From JAOEGB01 sp041262585 (GTDB lineage Bacteria > Actinomycetota > Actinomycetes > Streptosporangiales > Streptosporangiaceae): DNA of 64,000 nt. Under the pieces are notes generated by a model, which had not been told where the DNA came from, made no database searches, and saw nothing but the letters and a program-made list of their open reading frames with translations. The DNA is taken from contig NZ_JBGCBZ010000014.1 in NCBI RefSeq assembly GCF_041262585.1, positions 124,001-188,000 on the forward strand. Reading direction: 5' to 3'. A program made the position numbers and the translations under genes. This document shows positions 54,674 through 63,396 of the stretch, one piece after another; positions within the stretch are counted from its first letter, which is position 1, and every line of letters starts with the position of its first letter.

Positions 54674-56110
54674 ATGCTTCAGCACGACAAGCTCTTCATC
54701 GGGGGCGACTGGGTGGCCCCCGCGGGCACCGGGATCATCGACGTCATCTCGCCCCATACCGAGGAGATCGTCGGCCGCGTGCCGGACGGCACGCCCGCCG
54801 ACATGGACCGCGCGGTCGCCGCGGCACGCGACGCCTTCGACAACGGCCCCTGGCCCCGGCTCAGCATGGCCGAGCGCGCCGCCGTCGTCGGGAGGCTGGC
54901 GGAGATCTACGCGGCCCGCCAGGGCGAGATCGCCGATGTGATCACTCTGGAGATGGGCTGCCCCATCACCTTCTCCCAGCTCGCGCAGGCCCCCCAGCCG
55001 CTCGGCATGCTGCAGTACTTCGCCGAGCTCGGCAAGACCTTCGCCGTCGAGGACGAGCGCCCCGGCATGTTCGGGCCGGTGACCGTACGCCGCGAGCCGG
55101 TGGGCGTCGTCGCCGCGATCGTGCCGTGGAACGTCCCGCAGTTCGTCATCATGACCAAGCTCGCTCCGGCGCTCATCGCCGGCTGCACGGTCGTGCTCAA
55201 GCCCGCTCCCGAGACGCCCCTCGACTCCTACCTGCTGGCCGAGATGGTCAGGGAGGCCGGGATCCCGGCGGGCGTCGTCAACATCGTGGCCGCCGGACGC
55301 GAGGCCGGTGAGCACCTGGTCTCCCACCCCGGCATCGACAAGGTCGCCTTCACCGGCTCGACCGCCGCCGGCCGCCGGATCGGCGCCATCTGCGGGGAGC
55401 AGCTCAAGCGGTGCAGCCTGGAGCTGGGCGGCAAGTCCGCCGCGATCATCCTCGACGACTGCGACCTGCCGTCGGCCATGGGCTTCCTGTCGATCGCCGC
55501 GCTGATGAACAACGGCCAGGCCTGCGTCGCCCAGACCCGCATCCTCGCCTCCCGGAGCCGGTACGACGAGGTGGTCCAGGCCGTGGCCGACATGGTCGGC
55601 GGCCAGCGGGTCGGCGACCCCGCGGATCCCGCCACCGGCATCGGCCCGCTGGTCGCCAAGCGCCAGCAGGAGCGGGTGGAGGGCTACATCAAGATCGGCA
55701 TCGACGAGGGCGCCAAGGCGGTCGTCGGCGGGCTCGACCGCCCCTTCGACCGCGGGTGGTACGTCGCGCCGACCGTCTTCGCGGGCGCGACCAACGACAT
55801 GCGGATCGCCCGCGAGGAGATCTTCGGCCCGGTCCTGACGGTGATCCCGTACGACGACGAGGCCGACGCGATCCGCATCGCCAACGACAGCGACTACGGC
55901 CTGTCCGGCTCGGTCTGGACGGCCGACACCGCGCACGGCATGGACGTCGCCCGCCAGGTCCGCACCGGAACCTACGGCGTCAACATGATGAACACGATGG
56001 ACCCGGGCACTCCGTTCGGCGGTTACAAGGCCAGCGGGCTCGGCCGCGAGCTCGGCCCCGAGGGCCTGTCGGCCTACCTGGAGTACAAGTCGATCGCCCG
56101 CCTGGGCTGA
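54674..56110 (+). CDS. Aldehyde dehydrogenase
   Basis: 478 aa from ATG 54674 (AGGAGG upstream). KLFIGGDWVAP start, NAD-site PWNVPQFV, FTGSTAAGR, general base Glu in LELGGKSAAI and nucleophile Cys284 in NNGQACVAQTRI are intact. EEIFGPVLTVIPYDD and the C-terminal GYKASGLGRELG match the family. It oxidises an aldehyde to the acid with NAD(P)+. A large hairpin follows at 56144. Confidence 0.96.
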   Translation: MLQHDKLFIGGDWVAPAGTGIIDVISPHTEEIVGRVPDGTPADMDRAVAAARDAFDNGPWPRLSMAERAAVVGRLAEIYAARQGEIADVITLEMGCPITFSQLAQAPQPLGMLQYFAELGKTFAVEDERPGMFGPVTVRREPVGVVAAIVPWNVPQFVIMTKLAPALIAGCTVVLKPAPETPLDSYLLAEMVREAGIPAGVVNIVAAGREAGEHLVSHPGIDKVAFTGSTAAGRRIGAICGEQLKRCSLELGGKSAAIILDDCDLPSAMGFLSIAALMNNGQACVAQTRILASRSRYDEVVQAVADMVGGQRVGDPADPATGIGPLVAKRQQERVEGYIKIGIDEGAKAVVGGLDRPFDRGWYVAPTVFAGATNDMRIAREEIFGPVLTVIPYDDEADAIRIANDSDYGLSGSVWTADTAHGMDVARQVRTGTYGVNMMNTMDPGTPFGGYKASGLGRELGPEGLSAYLEYKSIARLG

Positions 56111-56143
56111 ACCGCGATCGACGGCCCCACCGGCTGGTGGCCC

Positions 56144-56193
56144 TCCCCGCCCCGTACGGCATGCCGCGCGGGCCTGGCCGTACAGGGCGGGGA
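56144..56193. terminator. Bidirectional terminator hairpin
   Basis: 17-bp stem with one mismatch (TCCCCGCCCCGTACGGC / GCCGTACAGGGCGGGGA) around a 16-nt loop, between convergent aldehyde dehydrogenase and alpha/beta hydrolase genes. Confidence 0.8.
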
Positions 56194-56307
56194 GTCCGCC
56201 CAGCGCGCCCCCGCGACGCTGGGCCACACCAGGGATGGTGTGCGCCGATCCCCGTGATCGGCGGCGCGGACCCCTCGCGGGATCCGTACATCACCCATAG
56301 ACGACCG

Positions 56308-57063
56308 TTATCTGGATTTGGTTCGCGAAATCCACCGGCCTATTTTCCGGATCAGCTCAGGGGTGGCCGCCGACTCGGCATGCGCGTACCCCGGCTCGAC
56401 CCACAGCTCCTTCGGCTCCTTGGCGCCGTCGTACAGCTGATAGGCGTGTTCCAGCGGGAAGAACGGGTCGGCGTCGCCGTGGACGATCAGAAGCGGCGTC
56501 GGGGAGATCATGGCCACGGCCTCGTAGGGCGGGATCGGGATGGGATCCCAGGTTCCCCGGGCGATCCGGGTGCCCTTGGCCACTCTCGCGGCGAGCCGTC
56601 CCGACCACTGCTCGATGGCCCAGTGCACCTGGCGCATCGGCTTGGTGCCCCGGTAGTACCACCGCGCCGGGCCGCTCACCGCCACCACGGCGTCCACGCC
56701 GCCGTGTAGCGCCGCGTGCCGCACGACCACCGCCGCGCCCATCGAGAAGCCCACGGTCGCCACGCGCTTGTAGCCGATCGACCGGGCGTGTTTCACCGCG
56801 GCGTCGACGTCGAGCACCTCCAGGTCGCCCACCGTGGACTCCCCGGACGATCGCCCGTGGCCCCGGAAGTCGAACGACAGCACGCCGCCGAAGCGGGACA
56901 GGACGTGGACGATGCGCCGGGTCTGGCGCTCCCGCCACGAGCCGGTGAATCCGTGAGCGACGACGATACCGAGATCGAGAGAGCCGTTCGGGGTGTGCGC
57001 CGCGTCGATCCGGACACCGTCCGACGTGCGCAGCATCGCCCCGAAAGAGGGAGCAAAAGCCAT
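56308..57063 (-). CDS. Alpha/beta hydrolase
   Basis: 251 aa. VVAHGFTGSWRER is the oxyanion strand, FDFRGHGRS follows, nucleophile Ser107 lies in GFSMGA, acid Asp199 in HGDADPFF and His228 in GYAHAE. The triad is intact and there is no signal peptide. Substrate unknown. Repeat cluster D begins about 95 bp upstream of its start. Confidence 0.94.
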   Translation of the reverse strand: MAFAPSFGAMLRTSDGVRIDAAHTPNGSLDLGIVVAHGFTGSWRERQTRRIVHVLSRFGGVLSFDFRGHGRSSGESTVGDLEVLDVDAAVKHARSIGYKRVATVGFSMGAAVVVRHAALHGGVDAVVAVSGPARWYYRGTKPMRQVHWAIEQWSGRLAARVAKGTRIARGTWDPIPIPPYEAVAMISPTPLLIVHGDADPFFPLEHAYQLYDGAKEPKELWVEPGYAHAESAATPELIRKIGRWISRTKSR

Positions 57064-57158
57064 GCCCCTGACCTTATTCGCCGCCCCGCCCCGACCAAGT
57101 GACCCACTCCGGCCCTTGCCGTCGCGCCCGCCCGGTCGCGCCCCCCTTGTGTTTGTTG

Positions 57159-57274
57159 GTGATCATGCACAGAGTCCCAGCAATGGCTCCGACCTCCACG
57201 GACCTTGCGGGTGATCATGCACAGGTTCCCTCGCTCACCGCTGACCAGGAGGCTCACTGTACGTGATCATGCGC
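57159..57274 (+). repeat. Dispersed 53-bp-phased repeat, cluster D
   Basis: Forward cores at 57159, 57211 and 57263, 52 bp apart, between two minus-strand genes. The first two continue with ACAGAGTCCC and ACAGGTTCCC, the best match to the extended consensus. Confidence 0.9.
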
Positions 57275-57277
57275 TCC

Positions 57278-58099
57278 TCACCTGCTGTCCCTCTCATACA
57301 GGTCGGCGAGAGCGGCCAGCTCCCCCTCGGGGACGCGGAGCCGTACCGGACCGTCCAGGGACTCGACCTGGTCCCAGGTGACGTAGCGGCTGCCCCGGTG
57401 CAGCCACCGGACCAGCGCGCTGACCGGCGCGGGTCCCCGGCCTCCCGGCCCCCGCTCGTAGCCGAAGAGCTGGCCCGTATGCCGCGGGACCACGACGAAC
57501 CCGTCGATCCGGAACGCCTGCTGAATGTCCGCCAGCATCGGCCCATCCTGGATGAGCCTCACGTCAGCGGTGCGTCCGACGATGTTTCCGGAGGAGTCAC
57601 GGACCTGCCGCCCGAGCAGGCCGCCCAGCCGCGTCGCCTCCGGCCTCCCCGCCTCTCGTCCCTCCGTTCCCCCCTCCGTTCCTCCCTCCACGGCCCGACG
57701 GCTCGCCGCCCCGGACGTGACCTGCTCCGCTCCGGGGATCCTGCTGACGACGTTCTCCGCCAGCCAGCGCTCCAGCGCGAGCTCCTCCAGCTCGCCGCTC
57801 ACCCTGACCGCGCTGCCGATCTCGGTCGCCAGGCTCATGTCGATCCGGTAGGGCTGGGGATCCTCCTCACGCCGGAACAGCCCGTTGACCGCCACGATGA
57901 GCCACCCGAGGACGCCGCCGATCCGGGGGCCCAGCGCGAGCGGCCCCGCCAGGATCGCCGTCACGTACGGCGTGCCGTGGTCGTCGATCCCCAGCTCCAG
58001 GTCGTCGACCTTGCACAGGAGCCGGTCGTCGCCGGCCCGCACCACCTGCCGGTCGAGCAGGTGCAGCTGTGCGTGCAGGGTCCGGGCGTGCTCGCTCAT
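57278..58099 (-). CDS. PRC-barrel domain protein, partner of Nramp-like transporter
   Basis: 273 aa from ATG 58099 (GTGGAGG upstream; GTG 58111 possible). Two PRC-barrel-like units are seen: LDRQVVRAGDDRLLCKVDDLEL near the N-terminus and LLGRQVRDSSGNIVGRTADVRL in the second half, linked by a Glu/Gly-rich repeat (VEGGTEGGTEGREAG). There is no TM helix. PRC barrels often bind small molecules or proteins, so it may gate or sense for the transporter encoded 16 bp upstream. Its stop lies next to the last copy of repeat cluster D. Confidence 0.88.
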   Translation of the reverse strand: MSEHARTLHAQLHLLDRQVVRAGDDRLLCKVDDLELGIDDHGTPYVTAILAGPLALGPRIGGVLGWLIVAVNGLFRREEDPQPYRIDMSLATEIGSAVRVSGELEELALERWLAENVVSRIPGAEQVTSGAASRRAVEGGTEGGTEGREAGRPEATRLGGLLGRQVRDSSGNIVGRTADVRLIQDGPMLADIQQAFRIDGFVVVPRHTGQLFGYERGPGGRGPAPVSALVRWLHRGSRYVTWDQVESLDGPVRLRVPEGELAALADLYERDSR

Positions 58100-58115
58100 C
58101 GATGCCTCCACCGGC

Positions 58116-59339
58116 TCACTGCCCCGCCTTGGTGGCGATCATCAACGGGATCGCCGCGACGGCGACCAGGAGCAGGAGCACCATGTACGCCGTCCCGAGC
58201 GTGTTGGAGAACCTGCCGTTGACCCGGTCGCCCATGTAGTCGGGGTCGTTGGCGATCATGAGAACCGGCAGGTACGTCAGCGGCAGCGCCGCCGCCGAGA
58301 AGACCAGCGAATACTCCGTCACCTTGATCGCGTCCACCGTCGTGAGGATGAGCGCCGTAGCGACGATCGTCGAGACCAGGACGGTCACGTGGAAACGCGC
58401 CGCCCGCCACGGCCGCACGTACTTGCCCCACTGCCACCCGAAATACTGGCTCAGCGTGTAGCCCGACGACAGAGCGGTCTCCAGCGTCGCGCCGAACGTC
58501 GCGGCGAAGACCCCCAGGATCACCACGCCCAGCCCGATCTTGCCGAGAGCCGCCCCGACGGGGAGCACCATCTGGCCGAGCGTGTCCGGCTGGGCCGCCA
58601 CCGGAAGGAACACCGTGGCCGCGCACGCCGCGATGGCCACTGACAGCACGCCGCCCAGCGGAAAGCCGACGAACACGTTCGCCCGCTCGATCACCAGGCT
58701 CCTGGGCGTCCATCGCTCCTCCACGCCGCCCGACGAGAAGAAGAACACCTCGTACGGCGTCATGGCCCCGCCGAGCAGCGCGATGCCGTAGTAGATGTAG
58801 GTCGGCACGCCCTCGTCCCGCGGCGGCCGGGTGAGCTGGTGGGACAGCGCGCCCCAGTCCGGGCCGAGCTGCCACAGCGCGACGAGGAAGACGACGAGCG
58901 CGAGGCCCATCAGCCCGAAGATTCGCTCCATGGTCTCGAATTTGACCCGCCACATCACGAGCCAGGCGACCAGAGCGACCGCCGGAACCCACAGCAGGTA
59001 GTTGACGCCGGTCACCAGCTCCAGCGCCAGCGACGCGCCTCCGATCTCCGCCGCCAGCGTCAGCACGTTGATGAAGAACGACGCGCCGAGGTTGACCAGA
59101 CCCGCCCGGGGGCCGAGCCGTTCGCGGACGAGGTCGAAGACCGGCCGCTGCGACACCGCCGCGATCCGGCCGGACATCTCCGCGAACAGGCAGATCCCCA
59201 CGACGCCCACGACGACGACCCAGGCCAGCGACATCCCGAACCTGGCGCCCACGACCGCGTTGGCGACCAGGTCGCCGATGTCGACGAACCCCCCGAAGGC
59301 CGTCAGGATCCCGAGACTCACCGCGAACAGCTTCTTCAT
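58116..59339 (-). CDS. Nramp-related divalent-metal transporter with atypical metal site
   Basis: 407 aa with about 11 TM helices in the LeuT/Nramp order. In canonical Nramp proteins TM1 has DPGN and TM6 has MPH; here the positions read DIGD (20-23) and MTPYE (193-197). The metal-site Met and TM6 His are therefore missing and TM1 is changed. That points to a different ion preference, as in Nramp-related Mg or unknown transporters. The ATG overlaps the lipoprotein gene stop, and the PRC-barrel gene follows, so four genes form one operon. Confidence 0.9.
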   Translation of the reverse strand: MKKLFAVSLGILTAFGGFVDIGDLVANAVVGARFGMSLAWVVVVGVVGICLFAEMSGRIAAVSQRPVFDLVRERLGPRAGLVNLGASFFINVLTLAAEIGGASLALELVTGVNYLLWVPAVALVAWLVMWRVKFETMERIFGLMGLALVVFLVALWQLGPDWGALSHQLTRPPRDEGVPTYIYYGIALLGGAMTPYEVFFFSSGGVEERWTPRSLVIERANVFVGFPLGGVLSVAIAACAATVFLPVAAQPDTLGQMVLPVGAALGKIGLGVVILGVFAATFGATLETALSSGYTLSQYFGWQWGKYVRPWRAARFHVTVLVSTIVATALILTTVDAIKVTEYSLVFSAAALPLTYLPVLMIANDPDYMGDRVNGRFSNTLGTAYMVLLLLVAVAAIPLMIATKAGQ

Positions 59340-59779
59340 CGGTGATCCTCCGCGAACGCGCTGAGCCTGTCCGCGAGCCGTCCCAGCTCCTGTACGGCTT
59401 TCGCCGGGTCCTTGACCTGGTCACGCCTGACCTCGATCAGCAGGTCCTGCACCCGGTTTTCGGCCTCCTCGGTCAGGTCGGTCACCTGGTCCCTGACCTG
59501 GTCGGTGGCGTCCGATGGCGGCTGCACGCCCCCGAACTGCGCGTTCACGCTCCCCAGCGCCTCGGCCGCCTCGGTCAGGACGACCTTGAGATAGGGCCGG
59601 GTCAGCCGGTCCTCATGCTGTACGGCGGAGCGCACGATCTGGAGCGACGACGCGGCCGACTCGGCGGTCGCACCGGCCTTCAGCTCGTAGTCGTGGTCGT
59701 CCCAGGCCGGGCTGACGCACGCGCTCAGGAGCACGGCGAGGGCCAGGGCCGGGGGCGCGAGCCGTACCGGACGCCTCAT
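59336..59779 (-). CDS. Small lipoprotein of the Nramp-like operon
   Basis: 147 aa. A signal peptide with lipobox LSAC places the lipid-anchored Cys at about residue 21. The rest is helical and charged (ATDQVRDQVTDLTEEAENRVQDLL), suggesting a coiled coil outside the membrane. The stop overlaps the transporter start, and its ATG overlaps the stop of the 31-aa peptide gene. A role as an accessory subunit is inferred from coupling. Confidence 0.87.
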   Translation of the reverse strand: MRRPVRLAPPALALAVLLSACVSPAWDDHDYELKAGATAESAASSLQIVRSAVQHEDRLTRPYLKVVLTEAAEALGSVNAQFGGVQPPSDATDQVRDQVTDLTEEAENRVQDLLIEVRRDQVKDPAKAVQELGRLADRLSAFAEDHR

Positions 59780-59871
59780 GCGCGCCCCCGGAGCAGGAAG
59801 TAGGCGAGCACGCAGAGCAGGGCCAGCAGCTCCGCCCAGGCGCCCAGGAGCACCAGTCCCTCATCGATCAC
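59776..59871 (-). CDS. 31-aa single-span membrane peptide
   Basis: Minus-strand GTG at 59871 to TGA at 59776 encodes a short acidic start (VIDEGLVLLG) and one hydrophobic helix ending in LLRGRA. The stop overlaps the lipoprotein ATG (ATGA), the same coupling seen downstream. It is too short for routine gene calling. No strong ribosome site is visible, so it stays tentative. Confidence 0.5.
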   Translation of the reverse strand: MIDEGLVLLGAWAELLALLCVLAYFLLRGRA

Positions 59872-60158
59872 ATCGGCCTGCTGCCCTGAAAGTCAGTGTT
59901 CAGACACCCGGAGGCATCGTCTTCACCACATGCGGCGGCCAGGACAGCCCGGAACAGCAAGGAATGCGCCCAGAAGACTCGGTGTTGCTTCCACGTTGCC
60001 TCATGGCCCGCGAGATTGTGCTGATTCGCGCCATCACGGCACATGGCGGTAAGAGGGATCAACTAAAATGGGAAAGCCGCACTCTGCGGCACGATGTGCG
60101 TCTCGCTTCAGTCCCGGGACGCGGACGACACCCCGACGAACCAGAGCGAGACTCCACT

Positions 60159-62012
60159 ATGCCTTTGAACAGCCGCGACGACCTGCGGAACATCGCGATC
60201 ATCGCGCACGTCGACCATGGCAAGACCACGCTGGTGGACGCCATGCTATGGCAGTCCGGGGCGTTCCGGGCCAATCAGGACGTCGATGAGCGCGTCATGG
60301 ACTCGAACGACCTGGAGCGCGAGAAGGGGATCACCATTCTCGCGAAGAACACCGCGGTCAAGCACAGCGGCATGACGCTGAACATCATCGATACACCCGG
60401 CCACGCCGACTTCGGCGGCGAGGTTGAGCGCGGCCTGTCCATGGTGGACGGCGTGGTCCTGCTCGTGGACGCCTCCGAGGGGCCGCTGCCCCAGACCCGG
60501 TTCGTGCTGCGCAAGGCCTTCGCCGCCAAGATGCCGGTCATCCTGTGCATCAACAAGGTGGACCGGCCCGACGCCCGGATCGCCGAGGTCGTGGACGAGG
60601 TCTACGAGCTGTTCCTCGACCTCGACGCCACCGAGGAGCAGATCGACTTCCCGATCGTCTACGCCTCCGCCAAGGCCGGCCGGGCCTCGCTGAACCGTCC
60701 GGAGGACGGCGGCATGCCCGACTCCGACGACCTTGAGCCGCTCTTCGAGACGATCACCAGGACGATCCCCGCGCCGGTCTACGACCCCACCGCGCCGCTC
60801 CAGGCTCACGTCACCAACCTGGACGCCTCCAGCTACCTGGGCCGGATCGCGCTCTGCCGCGTCCACCAGGGCACGATCAAGAAGGGCCAGCAGGTCGCCT
60901 GGTGCCGGACGGACGGCAGCGTCCAGCGGGTGAAGATCTCTGAGCTGCTCATGACCGACGCTCTGGAGCGCAAGCCTGCCGAGGAGGCCGGCCCCGGCGA
61001 CATCATCGCCATCGCCGGCATCCCGGACATCATGATCGGTGAGACGCTCGCCGACCCCGACGACCCCCGCCCGCTGCCGCTGATCACGGTCGACGAGCCG
61101 GCGATCTCCATGACCATCGGCACGAACACGAGCCCGCTGGTCGGCAAGGTCAAGGGCTCCAAGGTCACCGCCCGCATGGTCAAGGACCGCCTCGACAAGG
61201 AGCTCGTCGGCAACGTGTCGCTGCGCGTGCTGCCGACCGAGCGTCCCGACACCTGGGAGGTCCAGGGCCGCGGCGAGCTGGCGCTGGCCATCCTCGTCGA
61301 GCAGATGCGCCGCGAGGGCTATGAGCTGACCGTCGGCAAGCCGCAGGTCGTCACCAAGGAGATCGACGGCAAGGTGCACGAGCCGGTCGAGCGGCTCACC
61401 GTCGACTGCCCTGAGGAGTACCTCGGCGCCGTGACCCAGCTCCTGGCCGTCCGCAAGGGCCGCATGGAGCAGATGACCAACCACGGCACCGGCTGGATCC
61501 GGATGGAGTTCGTCGTCCCCGCCCGCGGCCTCATCGGGTTCCGTACGGAGTTCCTGACCGAGACCCGCGGAACCGGCCTGGTCCACCACGTGTTCGAGGC
61601 CTACGAGCCGTGGTTCGGCGAGCTGCGCACCCGCAACAACGGCTCCCTCGTCGCCGACCGGTCGGGCCCGGTCACCGCCTTCGCGATGCTGAACCTGCAG
61701 GAGCGCGGCACGCTGTTCGTCTCGCCGACCACCGAGGTCTACGAGGGCATGATCGTCGGCGAGAACTCGCGCTCCGACGACATGGACGTGAACATCACCA
61801 AGGAGAAGAAGCTCACGAACATGCGCTCGTCCACCAGCGACGAGACGGAGAAGCTGATCCCGCCGCGCGTCCTGTCGCTGGAGCAGGCGCTGGAGTTCAT
61901 CCGCGACGACGAGTGCGTGGAGATCACCCCGGAGACCGTGCGGATCCGCAAGATCGTGCTCGACGCGGCCACCCGTGGCCGCTCCGCCGCTCGCGCGAAG
62001 CGCGCCAACTAG
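60159..62012 (+). CDS. typA: Ribosome-associated GTPase TypA/BipA
   Basis: 617 aa from ATG 60159. G1 AHVDHGKT (16-23), switch I REKGITI, G3 DTPGHADFGGEVER and G4 NKVDRPDAR are all standard. EF-Tu-like domain II, two EF-G-like domains and the BipA-specific C-terminus (VVPARGLIGFRTEFLTETRGTG) follow. Full family length. It binds 70S ribosomes and assists assembly and stress adaptation. It is monocistronic, with a long upstream region and a perfect terminator just after the stop. Confidence 0.97.
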   Translation: MPLNSRDDLRNIAIIAHVDHGKTTLVDAMLWQSGAFRANQDVDERVMDSNDLEREKGITILAKNTAVKHSGMTLNIIDTPGHADFGGEVERGLSMVDGVVLLVDASEGPLPQTRFVLRKAFAAKMPVILCINKVDRPDARIAEVVDEVYELFLDLDATEEQIDFPIVYASAKAGRASLNRPEDGGMPDSDDLEPLFETITRTIPAPVYDPTAPLQAHVTNLDASSYLGRIALCRVHQGTIKKGQQVAWCRTDGSVQRVKISELLMTDALERKPAEEAGPGDIIAIAGIPDIMIGETLADPDDPRPLPLITVDEPAISMTIGTNTSPLVGKVKGSKVTARMVKDRLDKELVGNVSLRVLPTERPDTWEVQGRGELALAILVEQMRREGYELTVGKPQVVTKEIDGKVHEPVERLTVDCPEEYLGAVTQLLAVRKGRMEQMTNHGTGWIRMEFVVPARGLIGFRTEFLTETRGTGLVHHVFEAYEPWFGELRTRNNGSLVADRSGPVTAFAMLNLQERGTLFVSPTTEVYEGMIVGENSRSDDMDVNITKEKKLTNMRSSTSDETEKLIPPRVLSLEQALEFIRDDECVEITPETVRIRKIVLDAATRGRSAARAKRAN

Positions 62013-62020
62013 GAGTTCTG

Positions 62021-62062
62021 GAGGGTCCCGGCCCGCTGAATGATCAGCGGGCCGGGACCCTC
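62021..62062 (+). terminator. Terminator hairpin after typA
   Basis: Perfect 19-bp stem (GAGGGTCCCGGCCCGCTGA and its complement) around ATGA, 8 bp after the typA stop. Confidence 0.93.
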
Positions 62063-62260
62063 GTCGTTCGCCGCCTCCCTTCGCCGCCTCCTTCCCGGGG
62101 TCCCTTGGGGGCACGCGAAAGTTCGGCGCCGCTTCTCCGCGCCTTCACTCATGAGCATCGAGAGCGACGCACGCGAACGTTCTTATCGATCACGAACTTG
62201 TGACCGATAAGGGCCTTTTACCCGGACGGCCACCTCAGACGTCGTAGCCGTGAGGGTTTC

Positions 62261-63088
62261 ATGAACAACAACAAGGGCGCCCAGCCGCGCCAGACCGCTC
62301 CGACGGGTGGCGCGCGCCCGGGACGGCCTGCCGTACGAGTCCGGGCGGGGCTCAGCGCCGCCGCCGGGCTCGTTGTCATCCTCTCCAGCGGGCTCTACGG
62401 GACGGCCCAGGCCGAGGTCTCTGGACAGGCCGGTCAGCCGTCCGCCTCTGACCTGGCCACATCGCAGTGGTCGACCCGCATCGTCGCCCCGGGCGTAGAG
62501 GTCCGCACGGGGACCGTCACACATGCCGGCGCGGCGCCGGTCTGGACGATCGGTGTCCAGGCTCCCGCCACCAGCCGACTGACCGGCGCGGCGACCTGGG
62601 CCGATGTGAGCTCACCCACCTGGGCGGACACGACCGCGCGGGACCTGCGCGCCAAGGGCTTCGAGCCGCGCGTGGAGACCGTCCGGTGGCCGGACTACGC
62701 CGACACCCCGCACGGCGACATGGGCCGGCAGGTGCGGATCGGCTCCTGCGCCGCTGTCTAGGAAGGCGTCGTCGATCCTCAGGATCTGTCCTTCGGCTAC
62801 GCGTGGGCGAACATCCGTCAGCCGCGCACCATGGCCGGGGTCGACGCCAAGGGCCGGCTGATGCTCGTCACGGTGGACGGCCGGCTGACCGGCGGCAGCG
62901 AGGGCTTCACCATCGCCGAAGCCGCCGACTTCATGCGCTCTCTCGGCGCCGTGCAGGCGCTCAACCTCGACGGCGGCGGCTCCACCACCATGGTGATCGG
63001 CGGTCAGCTCGTCAACAACCCCTCGGACGCCACCGGGGAGCGCCCGGTCGGCGACACCATCCAGGTGCTGCCGGCCCGCGCCGGCTGA
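62261..63088 (+). pseudogene. Secreted phosphodiester glycosidase (NAGPA-like): internal deletion and in-frame TAG
   Basis: ATG 62261 starts a signal-peptide protein (VRAGLSAAAGLVVILSSGLYGTAQA) whose SPOR-like segment ends at RQVRIGSCAAV with TAG at 62759. After the stop the same frame continues as EGVVDPQDLSFGYAWANIRQ to the intact C-terminal catalytic end (VDGRLTGGSEGFTIAEAADF, LNLDGGGSTTM) and a normal stop at 63086. Full-length actinobacterial relatives, as I remember them, have several hundred residues between these two parts. The central domain seems lost and the joint carries a stop, so no functional enzyme is expected. Confidence 0.75.
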
Positions 63089-63204
63089 CACCCGGTCCCC
63101 ATACCGGGCCGGTGAGCGGAGCGCCCCCGCCTCGCTCACCGGCCCGGACGGCGTTGGGGTCACGGACCGGGAAGCGGGATCGCGGACGGCGATTACACCC
63201 GTGC

Positions 63205-63264
63205 GTGATCACGATAGGTGTTCCCGCAGGCCGGCGGCATGCGGAGGAATCCACGCATGATCAC
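63205..63264. repeat. Dispersed repeat, cluster E (one forward, one reverse copy)
   Basis: GTGATCACGATA (63205, forward) and ACGCATGATCAC (63253, reverse) face each other. The reverse copy extends to GGATTCCTCC on its other side, matching the family consensus. Confidence 0.75.
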
Positions 63265-63396
63265 GGTGAGTGCGGCGATCCTCGTACGGCAACGCGGGAG
63301 TAAACGAGCTGCCATGGGCGGCGTTTCCGGGTCTCGTGGCTGGCCGAGTGCGTGCTGTCCTATGCCGGGCACCAGCCGCACACGAAGGAGCCGTCC

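Noticed and set aside
60246..62114. 622-aa minus-strand open frame opposite typA
   Set aside because: typA is full length and unmistakable; the opposite frame has no recognisable domain.
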